Positions 33,016 through 40,979 of a stretch of 44,638 nt of DNA are shown piece after piece. The stretch lies in contig NZ_VCKX01000079.1 in assembly GCF_005889725.1 (NCBI RefSeq), positions 1 to 44,638 on the forward strand, written 5' to 3'. The translations under genes and the position numbers were made by a program. Position 1 is the stretch's first letter; the number at the start of each line of letters is the position of its first letter. Source of the DNA: Nonomuraea zeae (GTDB lineage Bacteria > Actinomycetota > Actinomycetes > Streptosporangiales > Streptosporangiaceae). Under the pieces are notes generated by a model. The model did not search any database. It was not told where the DNA came from and worked only from the letters and a program-made list of their open reading frames with translations.

Positions 33016-33870
33016 TTACGACAAGAGCTTGGTGAGAAGTGTGCGAAGTTCCTGAGCGCCGTCCGGGCCGAGAATGTCGTCGAGGTCGTGCTCCATGCTG
33101 TCCAGGGCTTCACGCACTGCTGGGATGCGGGCGCGGCCGAGGTCGGTGAGTTGAAGGGCATAGCGGCGTCGGTCGTGGGGGTCCTGGCCGCGGGACACGA
33201 TGCCGGCCTTCACCAGTTCCTCGATGAGTGATGCAGCCGCCGGTTCGGTCAGGTGCAGGTATCGCGCCAGTTGCTCTTGCGGGCAGGGGCCCAGCCGGTC
33301 CAGGGCGGGCAGCAAAGCGAAGTGGCGGGTGCGCAGGCCGTGCGCCGCGAGCCGATGATCGCCAAGACGGCGCAGCCGGTAGTGGGCTTGAGCTATCAGG
33401 TGCTCGATGCTGTGGATGGCGGATGGCCCGTCGTCGGCGACGACCTTGGTCAGCAGCGCGGTGAGGCGCTGCCGTTCGGGCTCGGTGAGCGCGCCGGTGA
33501 GCCGGGCGTCGCGGGCGGCGACGGCGTGGCGCATGCCGTCCAGGGCGCTGCGGCCCGCCTCGGTCAGCGACAGCACGTAGGTACGGCGGTTGGCCGGGTT
33601 GCGTGTGCGGACGACATAGCCCGTCTCCTGGAGCCGATCGAGCAGCCTGACCATGATCGTGCGGTTGATGCCGAGCCGGTGGGCGAGATCCTGCTGTGAG
33701 GGGGAGTCTTCGTCGGCGAGGATGTCGAGCACCACGAACTCGCGCGACTGTGGCCCGTCCTGCACGGCATGAGCGGTGACGGTGGTGAACACGCGGCGCA
33801 TCAGGTGGCCGGTGGTCGCGTGCAGCGGTCCGGACTCGTCGTCGACGACGTTGCTCACCTGGTCGGGCAC
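33016..33870 (-). CDS. Double MarR-domain regulator
   Basis: A 284-residue protein made of two complete MarR winged-helix units in tandem. The first (about 15-140) has SPSQQDLAHRLGINRTIMVR and NPANRRTYVLSLTEAGR. The second (about 150-284) has CPQEQLARYLHLTEPAAASL and DPHDRRRYALQLTDLGR. Usual MarR proteins have about 145 residues and dimerise, so this is a covalent pseudo-dimer. The two halves differ clearly, so the fusion is old. GTG 33870 is preceded by AGGAGG at 8 bases; an earlier in-frame GTG (33879) overlaps that site. It is divergent from the haloalkane-dehalogenase-like gene across a 132-base AT-richer gap and probably regulates it. Confidence 0.87.
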   Translation of the reverse strand: MPDQVSNVVDDESGPLHATTGHLMRRVFTTVTAHAVQDGPQSREFVVLDILADEDSPSQQDLAHRLGINRTIMVRLLDRLQETGYVVRTRNPANRRTYVLSLTEAGRSALDGMRHAVAARDARLTGALTEPERQRLTALLTKVVADDGPSAIHSIEHLIAQAHYRLRRLGDHRLAAHGLRTRHFALLPALDRLGPCPQEQLARYLHLTEPAAASLIEELVKAGIVSRGQDPHDRRRYALQLTDLGRARIPAVREALDSMEHDLDDILGPDGAQELRTLLTKLLS

Positions 33871-33919
33871 AAGCCTCACCTCCTGGCGCGATGCTAGCAG
33901 TCTGATCGTTCTGCCGGTG

Positions 33920-33960
33920 ACGGTTGCCAGATAATTAGTTGGAACGTTGACAGTTGGGAT
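33920..33960. promoter_or_regulatory. Candidate MarR operator / divergent promoter
   Basis: The most AT-rich part of the marR-dehalogenase gap holds GTTGCCAGATAATTAGTTGG followed by AACGTTGACAGTTGGGA, an imperfect dyad around AATT plus a TTGACA-like -35 element (33950-33955) correctly placed for the dehalogenase gene. Binding is inferred from position. Confidence 0.4.
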
Positions 33961-34002
33961 GGTGCAGATCTAGAGTCCAGACACAATTCAGTGAAGGGCC
34001 TA

Positions 34003-34899
34003 ATGATCATGAATACTGTCGCCGTCATCGACTCCTACCTCGCCTACACAGAGACCGGGCAGGGGGAATCGCCGGTGGTGTTCCTACACGGCAGCCCCAC
34101 CTCGTCCCACATCTGGCGCAACGTCATCCCGCACGTCGCCGATCGCGCCAGGGTCTTGGCCCCGGACCTGATCGGGATGGGTGCCTCCGGAAAGCCCGAC
34201 ATCGGCTACCGCTTCGCCGACCACGCCCGCTACCTGGACGCGTGGTTCGAAGCCATGGGGCTGGAGGGGGCCGTCCTGGTCGGCCACGACTGGGGCGGCG
34301 CACTGGCCATGGACCGTGCCGCCCGCCACCCCGGCCAGGTGCGCGGCGTCGCCCTCCTGGAGACGTTCCTGCGGCCGCAGATGTGGGCCGAACTGCCGCA
34401 GGACGTGATCGACCACTCCAAGGCGCTGCGCACCCCCGGAATCGGCGAGCGGCTGCTGCTGGAGGAGAACGCCGCCATCGAGTACGCCCTGCCCCACCCC
34501 TTCGCCATCAAGACAGGCCTCAGCCCGCACGACCACAACGTCTACCGCGCGCCCTACCCCGACCCGTCGTCCCGTCGTCCGCTACTCCAGTGGCCGCGCG
34601 AGATTCCCTTCGACCGCGAACCGGCCGATGTGGCCGAACGCATGGACGCCTACGGCGAATGGCTCGCCACCAGCCCAGAGGTGCCCAAACTGCTCCTCAC
34701 GGTTGAAGACGGCGTCGGTATCGCCTCCCCGCAGATCGTGGACTGGGCCCGCCAGAACATCGCCGCCCTCGAAATCGAAGGCATTGGACCCGCCGGCCAT
34801 CAGGCCCCCGAGGACCAGCCGCACGCCATCGGCCAGGCCATCGCCAGCTGGCTGAACCGGCACCACCTCCTCTCGCCGGCGTCGTCATCCCTGGTGTAA
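34003..34899 (+). CDS. Haloalkane dehalogenase-like alpha/beta hydrolase (HLD-II type)
   Basis: A 298-residue protein closely patterned on DhaA/LinB-type haloalkane dehalogenases: FLHGSPTSSHIWRNVIPHV, APDLIGMGASGKPD, and the nucleophile Asp96 in GHDWGGALA. The acid Glu120 is in LLETFLRP, as in the HLD-II subfamily, and His266 is in GHQAPEDQP. The halide-stabilising Trp after Asp96 is kept, but the second halide ligand, Asn in HGNPTSS of active enzymes, is Ser31 here. Dehalogenase activity is therefore uncertain; epoxide or ester hydrolysis is possible. ATG 34003 has AAGG at 6 bases; ATG 34009 and GTG 33991 are alternatives. It is probably regulated by the divergent double MarR. The transposon inserted 92 bases after its stop. 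Confidence 0.85.
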   Translation: MIMNTVAVIDSYLAYTETGQGESPVVFLHGSPTSSHIWRNVIPHVADRARVLAPDLIGMGASGKPDIGYRFADHARYLDAWFEAMGLEGAVLVGHDWGGALAMDRAARHPGQVRGVALLETFLRPQMWAELPQDVIDHSKALRTPGIGERLLLEENAAIEYALPHPFAIKTGLSPHDHNVYRAPYPDPSSRRPLLQWPREIPFDREPADVAERMDAYGEWLATSPEVPKLLLTVEDGVGIASPQIVDWARQNIAALEIEGIGPAGHQAPEDQPHAIGQAIASWLNRHHLLSPASSSLV

Positions 34900-34985
34900 C
34901 CCCCAGCTGTACGTACCTCACGTGAACGATGTCGCCCTTCAATTCTCATAAATGAGGAGTTCTGACACGCCGCGCCGACCCGCCG

Positions 34986-34990
34986 GACGA
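34986..34990. repeat. Target-site duplication, left copy (GACGA)
   Basis: The five bases before the left transposon tip, GACGA, recur directly behind the right tip at 44141-44145. A 5-bp duplication is the hallmark of Tn7/Tn5053/Mu-type transposition. Confidence 0.85.
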
Positions 34991-35117
34991 TGTCGATTCC
35001 CGTAGTCATGCTCACTGTCGACCTGGGGTTATGGGCTGATTGCAGAGGTCTTCGGGAACTTCTGATTTCTATAGTCCTGTGCACTACCGTCGATTCTTGT
35101 CTGTACTCGTGTTCACT
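34991..35117 (+). repeat. Transposon left end with TnsB-site-like repeats
   Basis: The tip TGTCGATT is followed by three motifs on the same strand: AGTC-ATGCT-CACT (35004-35016), AGTC-CTGTG-CACT (35073-35085) and ACTC-GTGTT-CACT (35105-35117), all with 5-base spacers. Multiple subterminal transposase sites are typical of Tn7-like ends. The region is also more AT-rich than its surroundings. Confidence 0.8.
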
Positions 35118-35133
35118 GCACGGTGAGGTCGGC

Positions 35134-36798
35134 ATGGTCGACGGCGTGGCGGAGCTGGGTGTCCTGACGGCTTCGGCGGAGGAGTGGGCGGTGGCTGTCC
35201 GGCGAGCCGAGGTGATCGGCCGGTTGGCGCGGGAGCCGCGGGTTCGGATCCCGGAAGCGGATGAGGCGGCGGCGGAGCTGGGGATATCGCGCCGTCAGGT
35301 GTATGGGTTGCTGAAGCGGTGGCGTGCGGGTTCGGGGGTGGCCTCTGATCTGTTTCCGCGCCGGTCGAGTGGCGGGCGGGGCCGGGGCCGTATTCCTGAG
35401 GAGGTCGAGGCGCTGCTGCTGGAGGTGATCCGTTCGCGGTATCTGACCAAGCAGCGTCGTACGGTCACGGCGGTCTACAAGGAGGTCGTCCGGCAGTGCC
35501 GGATCAGGGGGCTGCCGGCGCCGTCGCGGGGAACGCTTGAGCGGCGGATCGGGCAGCTTGATCCCGTGGCATCGGTGACCGCTCGGCAAGGCGCGGACGC
35601 GGCCCGGGCGTTGCGGTCGGCGGGTGGGGAGGCGCCGGTGATCGAGGGGCTGCTGGAGCAGGTGCAGATCGACCACACGGTGGTGGATCTGGAGATCGTG
35701 GATGAACGGCATCGGCTGCCGATCGGCCGCCCGTACGTCACAGCCGCGATCGACGTGGCGTCCCACAGTGTGGTGGGCCTGGTGGTGACGCTGGAGGCGC
35801 CGTCGGCGTTGTCGGTGGGGTTGTGCCTGGCGCACATGGTCACCGACAAGCGGCCGTGGCTGGAGCGGCTCGGGGTGAGCGGGGCCTGGCCGATGTCGGG
35901 TAGGCCGCGCGAGGTCTTCACCGACAACGCCGCCGAGTTCAAGAGCGAGGCGCTGCGGCGGGGCTGTGACCAGCACGGGATCAAGCAGTCCTACCGGCCG
36001 CTGGGTGCGCCGCATTTCGGCGGGATCATCGAGCGGCTCATCGGGACGATGATGAAGATGGTGCACGACTTGCCGGGCACCACCTTCTCCAATCCCGCCG
36101 AGCGCGGCGACTACGACAGCCAGGCGAGCGCGGTGCTGACGTTGGCCGAGCTGAACAAGTGGCTGGCGTTGGCGGTGATGGTCTACCACGGCGAGGTGCA
36201 CGGCACGCTGAAGCAGACCCCGGCGGGGCGGTGGGAGCAGGGCGTCGCCGAGGCAGGTCGTCCGGTGACGGTCGCGAACGAGACGACGTTCCTGATCGAC
36301 TTCCTGCCGGTGGAGCGGCGGACGCTAACCCGCACGGGCTTCACGCTTGATCACGTCCAGTACTTCTGCGACGGGCTCAAGCCGTGGATCGCCCGCCGCG
36401 GTGAGCTGGAGAAGTTCGTGCTGCGCCGCGACCCACGCGACATTTCGCGGATCTGGGTGATGGACCCCGACGGCACCTCCTATCTGCAGGTGCCCAACCG
36501 GACGTTGTCTCGGCCGCCGATCAGCCTGTGGGAGCAGAAGGCGGCCGTCGCCCGGCTGCGGGAGCTGAGCCGGGACCAGGTGGATGAGAACGCGCTGTTC
36601 GCGATGGTGGAGCAGATGCGGCAGATCACCGAGGACGCCGCAGGAAAGACCCGCGCCTCGCGCAAGTCCCGCCGTGCCGTGGAGCGCCGGTCGGCGATCC
36701 CGGTCCGACCGGTGCCGGCGACCCTCATGCCGCCGCCCGCTCACGACGGTGGGACCGTGGCGCCGGCGGTGCCGTTCGAGGTGATCGAGCAGTGGTGA
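35134..36798 (+). CDS. TnsB/TniA-like DDE transposase
   Basis: A 554-residue transposase of the Tn7 TnsB / Tn5053 TniA group. The N-terminal HTH region (about 25-75) contains EADEAAAELGISRRQVYGLL. The RNase H-like catalytic core carries Asp180 (VQIDHTVVD), Asp264 (FTDNAAEF) and Glu300 (GGIIERLIG), with exactly 35 residues between the last two (DD35E). A Mu-type C-terminal beta domain and a basic tail (RASRKSRRAVERR) follow. It appears intact. ATG 35134 has GAGG at 6 bases; the frame is open back through the left transposon end, but that part is DNA-end sequence. Its stop overlaps the start of the next gene, so the two are translated together. Confidence 0.9.
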   Translation: MVDGVAELGVLTASAEEWAVAVRRAEVIGRLAREPRVRIPEADEAAAELGISRRQVYGLLKRWRAGSGVASDLFPRRSSGGRGRGRIPEEVEALLLEVIRSRYLTKQRRTVTAVYKEVVRQCRIRGLPAPSRGTLERRIGQLDPVASVTARQGADAARALRSAGGEAPVIEGLLEQVQIDHTVVDLEIVDERHRLPIGRPYVTAAIDVASHSVVGLVVTLEAPSALSVGLCLAHMVTDKRPWLERLGVSGAWPMSGRPREVFTDNAAEFKSEALRRGCDQHGIKQSYRPLGAPHFGGIIERLIGTMMKMVHDLPGTTFSNPAERGDYDSQASAVLTLAELNKWLALAVMVYHGEVHGTLKQTPAGRWEQGVAEAGRPVTVANETTFLIDFLPVERRTLTRTGFTLDHVQYFCDGLKPWIARRGELEKFVLRRDPRDISRIWVMDPDGTSYLQVPNRTLSRPPISLWEQKAAVARLRELSRDQVDENALFAMVEQMRQITEDAAGKTRASRKSRRAVERRSAIPVRPVPATLMPPPAHDGGTVAPAVPFEVIEQW

Positions 36799-38159
36799 CG
36801 GTGGCGGAGGTCGCCGACCCCGAGGACCTGTCGCACCTGCACGAGGTCGCCCGTCGGGTGGCGCGGCTGCCGGCGGCCGAACGGCTGAGGTATGTGCGGG
36901 CGGACCGGTGGATCGGCTACACCCCCGCCTCTCAGGCCTTGGCCGAGCTAGAGGAGCTGTTCGCGTGGCCGGAGCGGCAGCGGATGCCGAACCTGCTGCT
37001 GATCGGGGCGACGAACAACGGTAAGTCAATGATCATCGAGAAGTTCCGGCGGTCCCATCCCGTCGTGTCCCATGTCGACCGGGAGGAGGTCCCGGTGCTG
37101 GTGGTCCAGATGCCGTCCGACCCGCAGGTCGCCCGCTTCTACACCGCGGTGCAGGCCGCCCTCGACACCGCCGGGCTCAATCATCCAGGCCGCTTCACCG
37201 TTCCGATCATCTTCCGGCGCTGCGAGAGCTGCGGCCAGCTCAACATCGTGAAAGACGACCACTACGTCTGCGCGATGTGTGACGAGCCGCTGCCAGCCTC
37301 CTGGAACGCGGACGCCTCCGGCCCGCCCGCACCCCGGCCGGAGAACGGGACGGCTGTCGGAGACACCGTCTCGGGCACAGTCGTCGCAGACGAACGGCCC
37401 TTCGGACCTCGCATCCAGCTCGACGGACATGCATCGAAGCCCGCGCACATCAGGGACTTCCCGTGGCAGGGCAAGCGTTCTGACGCGGTCAGGGTCGGGC
37501 AGCATGTCGCCGCCGAGGTCGTCTCCGTCGATAACGCGGCCGGGCGCATCTGGCTCTCCTTGGCTGCGACCGAGCATCCCGAGCTGTGGCAGTACTTGAA
37601 AGGCCTGCGTGGCGGCGACGTCCTCACCGGCACGGTCGCCGAAATTCAGAACTTCGGCGTCTTCATCGCCCTGGACCACGGGCCGCCCCACCCGTCCTAT
37701 CCCGGCGTCGGATTCGTCACCGTCCCCGAGCTCACTTGGGAGCATTTCGACGAGGTGACCGACGTGGTACACGTCGGTCAGCGAGTCCAAGGAGAGGTCC
37801 TCCAGTTCGATACCACCAACGGCGAAGCACGTCTGTCCCTGCGAGCACAACGCCCCGATCCTTTCCAGATCTTCGCGGACAACGCTGCGGTGGGGCAGCA
37901 CCTGACCGGCACCATCACCAAGGTGATCCCGTTCGGGGTGTTCGTCGAGGTCTCCCACGGTGTTCATGGCCTCATCCACAAGGACGACCTCGCCGATGTC
38001 CAGGTCGATACACCCGAACAGGCCGTCCAACTCGGCGAGAACGTTCAGGTCACCGTCATCGGCCTGGACCGCGATCGGCGCCGCCTGCACCTGTCCCGCA
38101 TCAGCGGCCACGAACCGAGGCCGGCAGCGACCGAGCAGCCAGTTCAAGATGACCGATGA
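36792..38159 (+). CDS. Chimera: half TniB/TnsC ATPase - zinc ribbon - three S1-like domains
   Basis: A 455-residue protein starting inside the tnsB stop (GTG 36792 or 36795). Residues 1-131 match the TniB/TnsC N-terminus: RWIGYTPASQALAELEELF, Walker A GATNNGKS (72-79), VPVLVVQMPS and FYTAVQAALDTAGLNH. Then, where Walker B and the sensor motifs should follow, the sequence changes to a four-Cys segment (Cys144, Cys147, Cys160, Cys163; CESCGQLNIVKDDHYVCAMC). Three OB/S1-type domains follow at about 186-260, 272-350 and 364-440 (for example GTITKVIPFGVFVEVSHGVH). No stop or frameshift separates the parts. Without Walker B, ATP hydrolysis is unlikely. It is either a deletion-made fusion to a cargo gene or a new transposition regulator with RNA-binding capacity. 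The domains are clear; the function is not. Confidence 0.85.
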   Translation: MVTVAEVADPEDLSHLHEVARRVARLPAAERLRYVRADRWIGYTPASQALAELEELFAWPERQRMPNLLLIGATNNGKSMIIEKFRRSHPVVSHVDREEVPVLVVQMPSDPQVARFYTAVQAALDTAGLNHPGRFTVPIIFRRCESCGQLNIVKDDHYVCAMCDEPLPASWNADASGPPAPRPENGTAVGDTVSGTVVADERPFGPRIQLDGHASKPAHIRDFPWQGKRSDAVRVGQHVAAEVVSVDNAAGRIWLSLAATEHPELWQYLKGLRGGDVLTGTVAEIQNFGVFIALDHGPPHPSYPGVGFVTVPELTWEHFDEVTDVVHVGQRVQGEVLQFDTTNGEARLSLRAQRPDPFQIFADNAAVGQHLTGTITKVIPFGVFVEVSHGVHGLIHKDDLADVQVDTPEQAVQLGENVQVTVIGLDRDRRRLHLSRISGHEPRPAATEQPVQDDR

Positions 38160-38161
38160 CC

Positions 38162-38209
38162 AGTGCAGTTGACTTCGGGAATCAGTGAAGAGGACTCCGA
38201 AAATCGACA
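38162..38209 (-). repeat. Internal right-end-like sequence
   Basis: Read on the minus strand from 38209: TGTCGATT, then AGTC-CTCTT-CACT (38184-38196) and AGTC-AACTG-CACT (38162-38174). It agrees with the left end at 21 of the first 27 bases and has the same 13-base distance from tip to first motif. The next outside bases (CCCTC) do not match GACGA. It starts 50 bases after the chimera stop and would bound a 3219-bp mini-element. Confidence 0.8.
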
Positions 38210-38237
38210 CCCTCCAGCCGGTGGGCTTACTCACCCT

Positions 38238-38402
38238 GTCCCGAAAACCGTCCCGAAACACAACCCCTAGGACAAGATTTTTGGGACGGGTTTCGGGACG
38301 CTAACCGGAGAGACCGTGATCGTCTGACCTGGGCGAGTGCGAGAACGGCTCTACCGCCTCGGAACCGTCCCGCATACGACCGTTTCCGGGACGCCCCCTT
38401 TT
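38238..38402. repeat. Cluster of GTCCCGAAA motifs (iteron- or operator-like)
   Basis: GTCCCGAAA occurs at 38238 and 38250 and inverted (TTTCGGGAC) at 38291. One-mismatch forms lie near 38279 (TTTTGGGAC) and there are variants near 38365 and 38393 (CGTCCCG, TTTCCGGGAC). GTCCCGAAAC (38250-38259) and GTTTCGGGAC (38290-38299) form a 10-bp dyad around CCTAGG-containing DNA. The cluster fills the 330-base gap between the internal transposon end and the endonuclease gene. Its role is unknown. Confidence 0.6.
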
Positions 38403-38538
38403 CTTCGCCGGTCGGCACCACGCCAGCGGACCGGGGCGCGGTCGCGTGGCCTGGCGATCGCCTGAACTTGCGTCGACCCAACTACGGAACGCATTTTCTC
38501 AACCACAAATTGTCAGACCTGCCTGTCACTGTGCCGCC

Positions 38539-39311
38539 ATGGACGGTTGCTTTCCCAAGGTTCGCGTCGTGGACGGCCGCGTGGTCATGCCACCGGGGGC
38601 GGCGCTGATCTGGCTCCCACGGAAAAAGGGGAAGGTCATCGCCAAGCTCCCGAAGAGGGAGAATGACCTCCCATGGCTGCGTCGCACCGTGGGCATCGGC
38701 CGTCTCCGCGTCGACGACCGGGAGTATTGGCATCTGCCGCGCAATTGCCTGAACAGGCTGGTGATGGCGGCCATCGACCGCTACGGCCACGTCGTGCTGT
38801 GCCGGGACATGTCCAAGCTGTCGCGGTGCAACCGGAGCTGCCAGGCGGCCGAAGGTCTCCAGTACGATTGCGTTTGCCTGGGAACGCACCACGGGGAGGA
38901 GGACTCCGGCGGATGGTTCGAGCTTGTCGGAGAGGTGCTCGTGGATCAGCGCGGAGAGTTCACCCGCACGTTCACCGTCTACGGCCCGAAAGGCAGTAGC
39001 GCGGACGCCGTGATCTACCGTGGCGAGCTGCGGGAGCGCCGCTACCTCGCGGACCGCGCCGGCCGCGAGGGCTGGCCTGCGGCCTCGCAGTTCATGTGTG
39101 CGAGCTGCATGACCGCGCGGGCCCGCGTATGGGATCACTGCCACACCCACGGATTCGTCCGGGCGCCGCTGTGCAACACCTACAACACCCGCTACTGGTC
39201 GGGCTGGCGCCCCAGCATGGCCGACCCACCCCGAGTCGCAATCTCGACACCAGCTACTACCGCCAGTGCCCTCGGTACGACCAGGAGCGGCAGCTACCGT
39301 GCAGTTCGTAA
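38539..39311 (+). pseudogene. Endonuclease VII-like HNH protein, 3' frameshift
   Basis: An approximately 255-residue protein. Residues 60-150 hold an actinobacterial domain of unknown role (VVLCRDMSKLSRCNRSC, then GTHHGEEDSGGWFEL). The C-terminal domain is of the recombination-endonuclease VII (His-Me finger) type: FMCASCMTARARVWDHCHTH, GFVRAPLCNTYN. The His of DHCHTHG should be catalytic, and CASC holds half of the structural zinc site. The usual second CxxC reads CNTY here. Near 39205-39235 the frame changes: the expected ending (GRPTPSRNLDTSYYRQCPRY and PCSS, stop 39311) lies in another frame, while the original frame runs on in nonsense to 39315. ATG 38539 is taken as start. Gene damage or a sequence error is possible. 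Confidence 0.6.
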
Positions 39312-39344
39312 CTAAACCTTCCGTCCCTCGCAGCGCGGTGGTGG

Positions 39345-40429
39345 TCAGGAGCGTGATGGCGGGTCGTCGCCGGCCTCAGTGACAGTGCCGATCCAGACGT
39401 TGCAGTGGGCGCACCAGTCGCGCGCGGTGGCCAGGTCGGGGAAGGTCCGGTACGGGCCCCAGATCTCCTTGGGCCAGCGCCGTTCGTGCTCGCCCGCGTG
39501 CTGGTCCGGAGCCTGGGTTTCGGCGATCGACTTGGTGTGGGCGTCCTGGGCCCGGTAGGTGGCGGCCTTCTGGCGCGCGGCGGCGGCGTGCTTCTTGGCG
39601 TCCCGCGAGGGGCGCGGGCCCGCTGCGAGATCTCTGCCAGGAGGTGCGGGGGCGGAGAGGCGAACTCGTCGAACAGCGGGCCGCTCGACAAACTCATCAT
39701 CTCGACCAGGGGCGTCATCCGCGCCCGCCCGCCGGACACCGGACGCTCGCCAACGTCGCGGCCGTCGGCCTGGGCGTGCGCGAGCGCCCACTTGTCCAGG
39801 TAAGCGGCCGTCTCGTCTGGCGTGGCGGTTCCGGCGGGCATCCGGTTGTAGGTGCGCGTCTCCAGCCCGCCGCTGATCCCGTACATCTCATCGGTGACGA
39901 TCGGGCGCTTGACCGCTTCCTCCCACTCCTCGGTGACCTTGAGGAACTTGGCGTGGGCGGACTGCCGGGTGATCTCCAGGGTGTCCCCGATGTCCTCCCA
40001 CGAGGCGCCGCCGACCTTCTCCACGATCACCGCCCGGTCGAGCAGTTCCTGGGCCCGCCTGACGAACCGGGCCGCGTCCTCGACCGGACGCGGGTTGTAG
40101 TCCGACCAGACCGCCACGAAGCCGATCAGGAAGTCGGCCAGCTCTTGCGCGGTGGCGGCCAGGGCCAACTGGGCGAGGGACTGTTCGGTGTACGGGGCGT
40201 CCTCGTACGTCGGCTCGTCCCAGCAGTCGCCCCTGTCGTAGCGGTAGCCGAGCCAGTCGCCGGCCTCGGGGATGAGCGTGGACAGCGTCACCGCGGTTTC
40301 GTCGCGGGCGTTGTCGCCCGAGCTAGCGGCCCCGGACTTCGGCCATAGGGTGGCGGACGACCGAGACTCAACACATCGCCAGTAGCCACGCCGGCTCGTC
40401 TCCTCACGAAACTCGGGACTCGCTGTCAT
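39345..40429 (-). pseudogene. Hypothetical HTH protein, frameshifted
   Basis: The first 250 residues (from ATG 40429, GGAGGG 10 bases upstream) form a helical protein with SLAQLALAATAQELADFLIG and a sigma-region-4-like HTH GGASWEDIGDTLEITRQSAH. After about 39620 the frame must change: the continuation PSRDAKKHAAAARQKAATYR and KEIWGPYRTFPDLATARDWC lies in the neighbouring frame and ends at 39345. The original frame goes on as Arg/Pro/Thr-rich nonsense. The switch falls in a GGGCCCGCGCCCC-like run, a frequent place for both mutation and sequencing error. The family is not named; such proteins occur in actinobacterial mobile elements. It is divergent from the sigma-factor gene, with starts 58 bases apart. 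Confidence 0.55.
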
Positions 40430-40487
40430 CCGGAACCGACCCTCCATCGCGTCAATGCCTATGACATCTTGAGGACGGAGTTCATGG

Positions 40488-40979
40488 ATGGACGATGGTT
40501 TCGAAAGCTTCGTGGTGCATCGCTACGACCGGTTACGACATTCGGCCTTCCTGCTCACGGGAGACCTTGCGACCGCTGAAGATGTTGTGCAGACCGCACT
40601 GGCCAAAGCATGGGTGGCGTGGGGACGGATCAAGACCAACCCCGATTCCTACGTGTATCGGATCGTCGTGAACACCCACATCTCCTGGTGGCGCCGGAAA
40701 TGGCGCAATGAGCTGCCCTCCGTGGACGCGCTCGACCATCCCGACCCCCACGACTTCACCTCCGAGGTGGAACGGCGGCAGGCGCTCCTGGCCGCCATCG
40801 GCGGGTTGTCGAAGAGGCAGCGGGCGATCGTCGTGCTGCACTACTTCGAACAATTGACGCTGACCCAGTGTGCCGAGGTGCTCGGATGCTCGCTCGGAAC
40901 GGTCAAGACGCAGCTCGGCCGCGCACTGAAACGGCTCCGCGTCGATCCGGAAATCCAGCCAGCGGAGGTGGAACGATGA
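40488..40979 (+). CDS. SigE-family ECF-like RNA polymerase sigma factor
   Basis: A 163-residue sigma-70 factor of the actinobacterial SigE/SigM-like ECF type. Region 2 (about 5-75) includes YDRLRHSAFLLTGDLATAED, VVQTALAKAWVAW and VVNTHISWWRRKW. Region 4 (about 100-155) includes GLSKRQRAIVVLHYFEQLTL and the HTH CAEVLGCSLGTVKTQLGRAL. No C-terminal extension is present. GGAG lies 8 bases before ATG 40488 (another ATG at 40484 is out of frame). The stop overlaps the next start (ATGA), which pairs it with a membrane protein likely to act as its anti-sigma partner. Carried inside a transposon, it could give cargo genes their own promoter recognition. Confidence 0.88.
   Translation: MDDGFESFVVHRYDRLRHSAFLLTGDLATAEDVVQTALAKAWVAWGRIKTNPDSYVYRIVVNTHISWWRRKWRNELPSVDALDHPDPHDFTSEVERRQALLAAIGGLSKRQRAIVVLHYFEQLTLTQCAEVLGCSLGTVKTQLGRALKRLRVDPEIQPAEVER

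Noticed and set aside
34990..35133. N-terminal extension of the TnsB frame
   Set aside because: These codons are the transposon's left end with its transposase-site repeats; the ATG at 35134 has a ribosome site and starts the protein-like composition.
34991..38209. Taking 38209 as the true right boundary of the transposon
   Set aside because: The flank CCCTC does not match GACGA, whereas 44140 has the exact duplication; 38209 is kept as an internal end.
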